This document shows positions 4,916-7,916 of a stretch of DNA of 7,916 bases, one piece after another. Both the position numbers and the translations under genes were made by a program. Under the pieces are notes generated by a model. The model searched no databases. It was given only the letters and a program-made list of their open reading frames with translations, and had not been told where the DNA came from. The first letter of the stretch is position 1. Every line of letters begins with the position of its first letter. Source of the stretch: Deltaproteobacteria bacterium. GTDB lineage: Bacteria; Desulfobacterota; Desulfovibrionia; Desulfovibrionales; Desulfovibrionaceae. The stretch is from contig JAITGZ010000026.1 of the NCBI GenBank assembly GCA_031280335.1, forward strand, positions 1 through 7,916, in the 5' to 3' direction.

Positions 4916-7522
4916 ATGTTCAGATATTTTGCCCGTAAGATTTTCGGCTCGCAGAACGAGCGTTATATCAGGGGCGCGCTGCCGTTGGTGAATGCGGTCA
5001 ATGCGCTGGAGCCCAAGATGAGCGCCCTGGCGGATGCGGATTTTCCGCGCCTTATGGCGCAATATAGAGAAGAAGTTATGAGCGGGCGCGGCCCGGACGA
5101 TTTGCGTCCGGAGGTTTTTGCCCTGGTGCGTGAAGCCTCGGTGAGGGCTTTGGGCATGCGTCATTTTGACGTACAGATCATCGGCGCTTTGGCCCTGCAT
5201 GACGGCAAAATTGCCGAGATGAAGACGGGCGAGGGCAAGACCCTGGTGGCCACTTTGTCGGTGGCGCTGAACGCCCTGGCCGGAAAAGGCGTGCATGTGG
5301 TTACGGTCAACGACTATCTGGCCCGGCGGGACGCGGAGTGGATGGGCAGGCTTTATGCTTTTCTGGGGCTGAGCGTGGGGGTGATTGTACACGGGCTGAA
5401 TGACGCCGAGCGCAAAGCCGCCTATGGGGCGGACATAACTTACGGCACCAACAATGAGTTCGGCTTTGACTATCTGCGCGACAATATGAAGTTTTACAAA
5501 GAGCAGTTGGTGCAGCGCGGCCATTATTACGCCATTGTGGATGAGGTGGACTCCATTCTCATTGACGAGGCCAGAACGCCCCTGATCATTTCCGGGCCTT
5601 CGGATGAATCCACTGAGCAGTACCGCCGGGCTGACGCCATTATCCCCCGCTTGAAAAAAGAAGAACATTTCACGGTGGATGAAAAAAGCCGCAGCGCGGG
5701 CCTGACCGAGGCTGGCATCAGCCGGGCCGAGGAACTGCTGGGGGTGGAGAATCTTTTTGACGCGCAGAACGTCGCCCTGCAGCACCATGTGCTGCAATCC
5801 CTCAAGGCCCACCATATCTTCAAGCGGGATGTGGATTACATTGTCAATGACGACGGTCAGGTGGTCATTGTGGATGAATTCACCGGCCGTCTCATGCCCG
5901 GACGCCGCTTTTCCGATGGGCTGCACCAGGCCCTGGAGGCCAAGGAACGGGTCAAGGTGGAGGCGGAAAACCAGACCCTGGCCTCCATCACCTTTCAGAA
6001 TTACTTCCGTCTCTACTCCAAACTCGCCGGCATGACCGGTACCGCCGATACCGAGGCGGTGGAGTTTCAGGAAATTTACGGTCTCTCCGTGGTTTCCATC
6101 CCCACGCACCGGCCCATGATCCGCCGGGACCTGGCCGATCTGGTTTACCGCACCAAAGAAGAAAAATACCAGGCCATCGTCCAGTCCATAAAAGAGTTGC
6201 AGCATAAGGGGCAGCCCGTGCTGGTGGGCACCATTTCCATTGAAATTTCCGAGCTGCTATCCGACCGGCTCGGAAAAGCCGGTATCGCGCACAATGTACT
6301 CAATGCCAAACAGCACGAAAAAGAGGCGGCCATCATTGCCGAGGCCGGACAGTCCGGACGGGTTACCATAGCCACAAATATGGCCGGGCGCGGCACGGAC
6401 ATTGTTCTGGGCGATGGAGTGCGCGAACTGGGCGGGCTGCATATTCTGGGTACCGAGCGCCACGAAAGCCGGCGCATAGACAATCAGCTGCGCGGGCGCA
6501 GCGGACGTCAGGGCGACCCCGGGTCCTCCCGCTTTTATGTAGCCCTGGAAGACGACCTCATGCGCATCTTCGGCGCGGACAAGCACATGGGCATCATGGA
6601 AAAGCTCGGTCTGAAAGATGGCGAAGCCATAGAGCATCCCCTCATCTCCCGCAGTATCATGAACGCCCAAAAAAGGGTCGAGGCGCACAACTTTGAAATA
6701 CGCAAAACCCTGCTGGATTTTGACAACGTCATGAACCAGCAGCGTCAGGTCATTTACGCCCTGCGCCGCGAAACCATGGAAAGCGAAAGCGTGGAAGACA
6801 CTGTGCGCGAATTTCTGGAAGACGCGCTGGAAGATGAACTGACCCCCCTGGCGCAAAGCGCGGAAGGCATGGAAGAAGATGAACGTATCGCCGCCCTGCG
6901 CCATTTGAATGACATTTTCAACCTGAGCCGGCTTATGCCCGGCGTCCGCCCCGAAGACATGCGCCTGCCGGGGGCGCAAGACGTGCGCGAAGCCCTTTTC
7001 GGTTACCTGGATGAGATCAAGGCCAGGGTTCCCGATATGTACGAGCCCATCATGCGCTATTTTCTCCTGGAAGAACTGGACCGCCACTGGAAGGAACACC
7101 TTTTGGGCATGGATCAACTGCGCGACGGCATCGGCCTGCGCGGCTACGGACAGCGCGACCCCAAACAGGAGTACAAACGCGAAGGCTTCGCCATGTTTCA
7201 GGAGATGTTACGCCAAATAAAGGTCTCCGTATGCCGCGATTTGGCCTGGGCCAAAATACAGATACCCGGAGAGGACGAAACCTCGCCGTATGCCCGCATG
7301 GGTGAAGACGCGGCCTTGGCGCCCGAAGCCGATGCCCAAGAAGAAAAGGCCAGACAGCTTGGCTTCAAACACAAAGAAAGCAGAGGACTTTCCTACTCCG
7401 GCGGTGCCGCGCCGCGTAAGCCCGCCACAGTCAAAAGAGAAGAACCCAAAGTCGGACGCAATGACCCCTGCCCCTGCGGCAGCGGCAAAAAATACAAAAA
7501 ATGCTGCGGGTTGAAAGCATAA
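4916..7522 (+). CDS. secA: Preprotein translocase ATPase SecA
   Basis: A complete 868-residue SecA, the motor ATPase that drives unfolded preproteins through the SecYEG channel at the inner membrane. The Walker A motif GEGKT is at 105-109 (K108, T109) and the DEVD box at 209-212 (D209, E210); these match the E. coli numbering. Further SecA blocks are GTNNEFGFDYLRDNM (177-191), VDEFTGRLMPGRRFSDGLHQ (319-338), the crosslinking-region sequence after about 220, TNMAGRGTDI (487-496) and QLRGRSGRQGDPGSS (524-538). The C-terminus ends in a SecB/lipid-binding type zinc motif CPCGSGKKYKKCC (852-864), joined by a variable linker at about 785-845. The start at 4916 is chosen from ribosome-site spacing; ATG 4913 would add one Met. 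Length is close to that I recall for Desulfovibrio SecA (about 830). No secM is recognisable upstream. All key residues are intact. Confidence 0.98.
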   Translation: MFRYFARKIFGSQNERYIRGALPLVNAVNALEPKMSALADADFPRLMAQYREEVMSGRGPDDLRPEVFALVREASVRALGMRHFDVQIIGALALHDGKIAEMKTGEGKTLVATLSVALNALAGKGVHVVTVNDYLARRDAEWMGRLYAFLGLSVGVIVHGLNDAERKAAYGADITYGTNNEFGFDYLRDNMKFYKEQLVQRGHYYAIVDEVDSILIDEARTPLIISGPSDESTEQYRRADAIIPRLKKEEHFTVDEKSRSAGLTEAGISRAEELLGVENLFDAQNVALQHHVLQSLKAHHIFKRDVDYIVNDDGQVVIVDEFTGRLMPGRRFSDGLHQALEAKERVKVEAENQTLASITFQNYFRLYSKLAGMTGTADTEAVEFQEIYGLSVVSIPTHRPMIRRDLADLVYRTKEEKYQAIVQSIKELQHKGQPVLVGTISIEISELLSDRLGKAGIAHNVLNAKQHEKEAAIIAEAGQSGRVTIATNMAGRGTDIVLGDGVRELGGLHILGTERHESRRIDNQLRGRSGRQGDPGSSRFYVALEDDLMRIFGADKHMGIMEKLGLKDGEAIEHPLISRSIMNAQKRVEAHNFEIRKTLLDFDNVMNQQRQVIYALRRETMESESVEDTVREFLEDALEDELTPLAQSAEGMEEDERIAALRHLNDIFNLSRLMPGVRPEDMRLPGAQDVREALFGYLDEIKARVPDMYEPIMRYFLLEELDRHWKEHLLGMDQLRDGIGLRGYGQRDPKQEYKREGFAMFQEMLRQIKVSVCRDLAWAKIQIPGEDETSPYARMGEDAALAPEADAQEEKARQLGFKHKESRGLSYSGGAAPRKPATVKREEPKVGRNDPCPCGSGKKYKKCCGLKA

Positions 7523-7657
7523 AATAGACAAAACAGGATAAACTTGGGCAGGTAACCCCTCCCTCCTGAACCCGGACGGTGATTGGTTTTTTTCAGCCGC
7601 CCGTTGGAGGGTGATGTTTCAAAGTTGAAATGCTATAGATCGCAAAGGAGCCGGTGG
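7523..7657. other. Spacer between secA and the AT-rich gene; composition boundary
   Basis: No gene is seen here. A T7 run (7587-7593) follows only a weak AACC/GGTT stem, so a rho-independent terminator for secA is not convincing. CCCTCC (7561-7566) could pair with GGAGGG (7606-7611) across a long loop. TTTTTTTCAGCCGC (7587-7600) matches one arm of the hairpin repeat at 2985-3009. GC-rich sequence ends near 7612 and AT-rich sequence begins. Confidence 0.5.
7617..7630. promoter_or_regulatory. Short inverted repeat upstream of the AT-rich gene
   Basis: TTTCAA (7617-7622) and TTGAAA (7625-7630) are perfect complements separated by AG. The repeat ends 14 nt before the ribosome site of the downstream gene, a position where an operator could control it. 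It is short and AT-rich, so chance is a real alternative. Confidence 0.25.
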
Positions 7658-7916
7658 ATGAGTAATGTGGCTTTTGATGATATTACACCTAGTATAGTTG
7701 AAGATACTATTTTTGTTGATAAAATAGCGCAATTGGATTCCGCTCTTGAAGAGACGTATAAACCGCTTATGCGCGTTGATCACATATTAAACAGAAAATT
7801 AGTAAGTTTCCAGGCGAATAAAAATGTTCCTTTTTATCGCTGGTATAAATATAAAGAAGGATTTTCCGCGCATTTGGTTGCGTATTATATCAAGAGACGC
7901 GGGGTTTCCGCTACGC
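7658..7916 (+). CDS. Probable DNA methyltransferase of a restriction-modification system, N-terminal fragment
   Basis: An ATG at 7658 is preceded by AAAGGAG (7644-7650) with 7-nt spacing, and the frame stays open for 86 codons to the window edge. It begins MSNVAFDDITPSIVEDTIFV. The part from residue 44 on (ILNRKLVSFQANKNVPFYRW, then YKYKEGFSAHLVAYYIKRRG) strongly resembles what I recall as the N-terminal region of amino-type (N6-adenine/N4-cytosine) modification methylases, just before the AdoMet-binding DPF-x-G-x-G-T motif. That motif would lie beyond the edge, so the call is an inference. Such enzymes protect host DNA from a partner restriction endonuclease. By hand count the segment is 95/259 G+C (about 37%), and its codons are AT-rich (AAT, ATA, TTA, AAA, GAT), in sharp contrast with secA. 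This suggests horizontal acquisition. The alternative is an unrelated protein sharing only the short motif. Confidence 0.6.
   Translation, partial: MSNVAFDDITPSIVEDTIFVDKIAQLDSALEETYKPLMRVDHILNRKLVSFQANKNVPFYRWYKYKEGFSAHLVAYYIKRRGVSAT

Noticed and set aside
4829..6205. 458-codon minus-strand open frame opposite secA
   Set aside because: It is antisense to well conserved SecA motifs and shows no family resemblance.
7570..7593. Possible rho-independent terminator after secA
   Set aside because: There is a T7 run, but the only stem directly before it is a 4-bp AACC/GGTT with a 12-nt loop, too weak to call.
7614..7628. Mini-frame MFQS with a GGAGG just upstream
   Set aside because: Only 3 nt separate GGAGG from the ATG and there are four codons; nothing supports a leader peptide.

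Overview
The window looks like a piece of a GC-rich Gram-negative chromosome, most likely from a Desulfovibrio-type member of the Desulfovibrionaceae. I infer this mainly from the SecA sequence, whose order of motifs and wording I recall as very close to Desulfovibrio SecA, and from the GC-rich hairpin repeats between genes. No search was run, so the taxonomy is an inference.

Layout from left to right: (1) positions 1-611, minus strand, the first 203 codons of a DUF554 (YdfK/YqgA-like) polytopic membrane protein that runs off the left edge; (2) 619-2859, minus strand, topA, a complete DNA topoisomerase I with four C-terminal zinc ribbons; (3) a 169-bp spacer with two hairpin repeats; (4) 3029-4552, minus strand, a complete leucyl aminopeptidase (M17 family, pepA type); (5) a divergent 363-bp intergenic region (4553-4915) packed with inverted repeats, including a perfect 20-bp palindrome and three hairpins in a row; (6) 4916-7522, plus strand, a complete secA; (7) a 135-bp spacer; (8) 7658-7916, plus strand, the start of an AT-rich gene that runs off the right edge and reads like the N-terminus of a restriction-modification type DNA methyltransferase.

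The four left-hand genes are ordinary housekeeping functions: DNA supercoiling control, peptide turnover and Sec-dependent protein export. topA and the DUF554 gene are 7 bp apart and almost certainly share a transcript. pepA may feed into the same transcript, since I see no convincing intrinsic terminator between pepA and topA. secA is transcribed away from pepA.

The point of greatest interest is the right edge. Within about 100 bp of the secA stop, base composition falls to about 37% GC (hand count over 259 bases), and the new gene uses AT-rich codons unlike any of its neighbours. This suggests the window ends at the left boundary of a horizontally acquired island, possibly a restriction or defence locus, whose content cannot be seen here. 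The intergenic repeat families are the second point of interest. I found no tRNA, rRNA, CRISPR array, transposase or origin.
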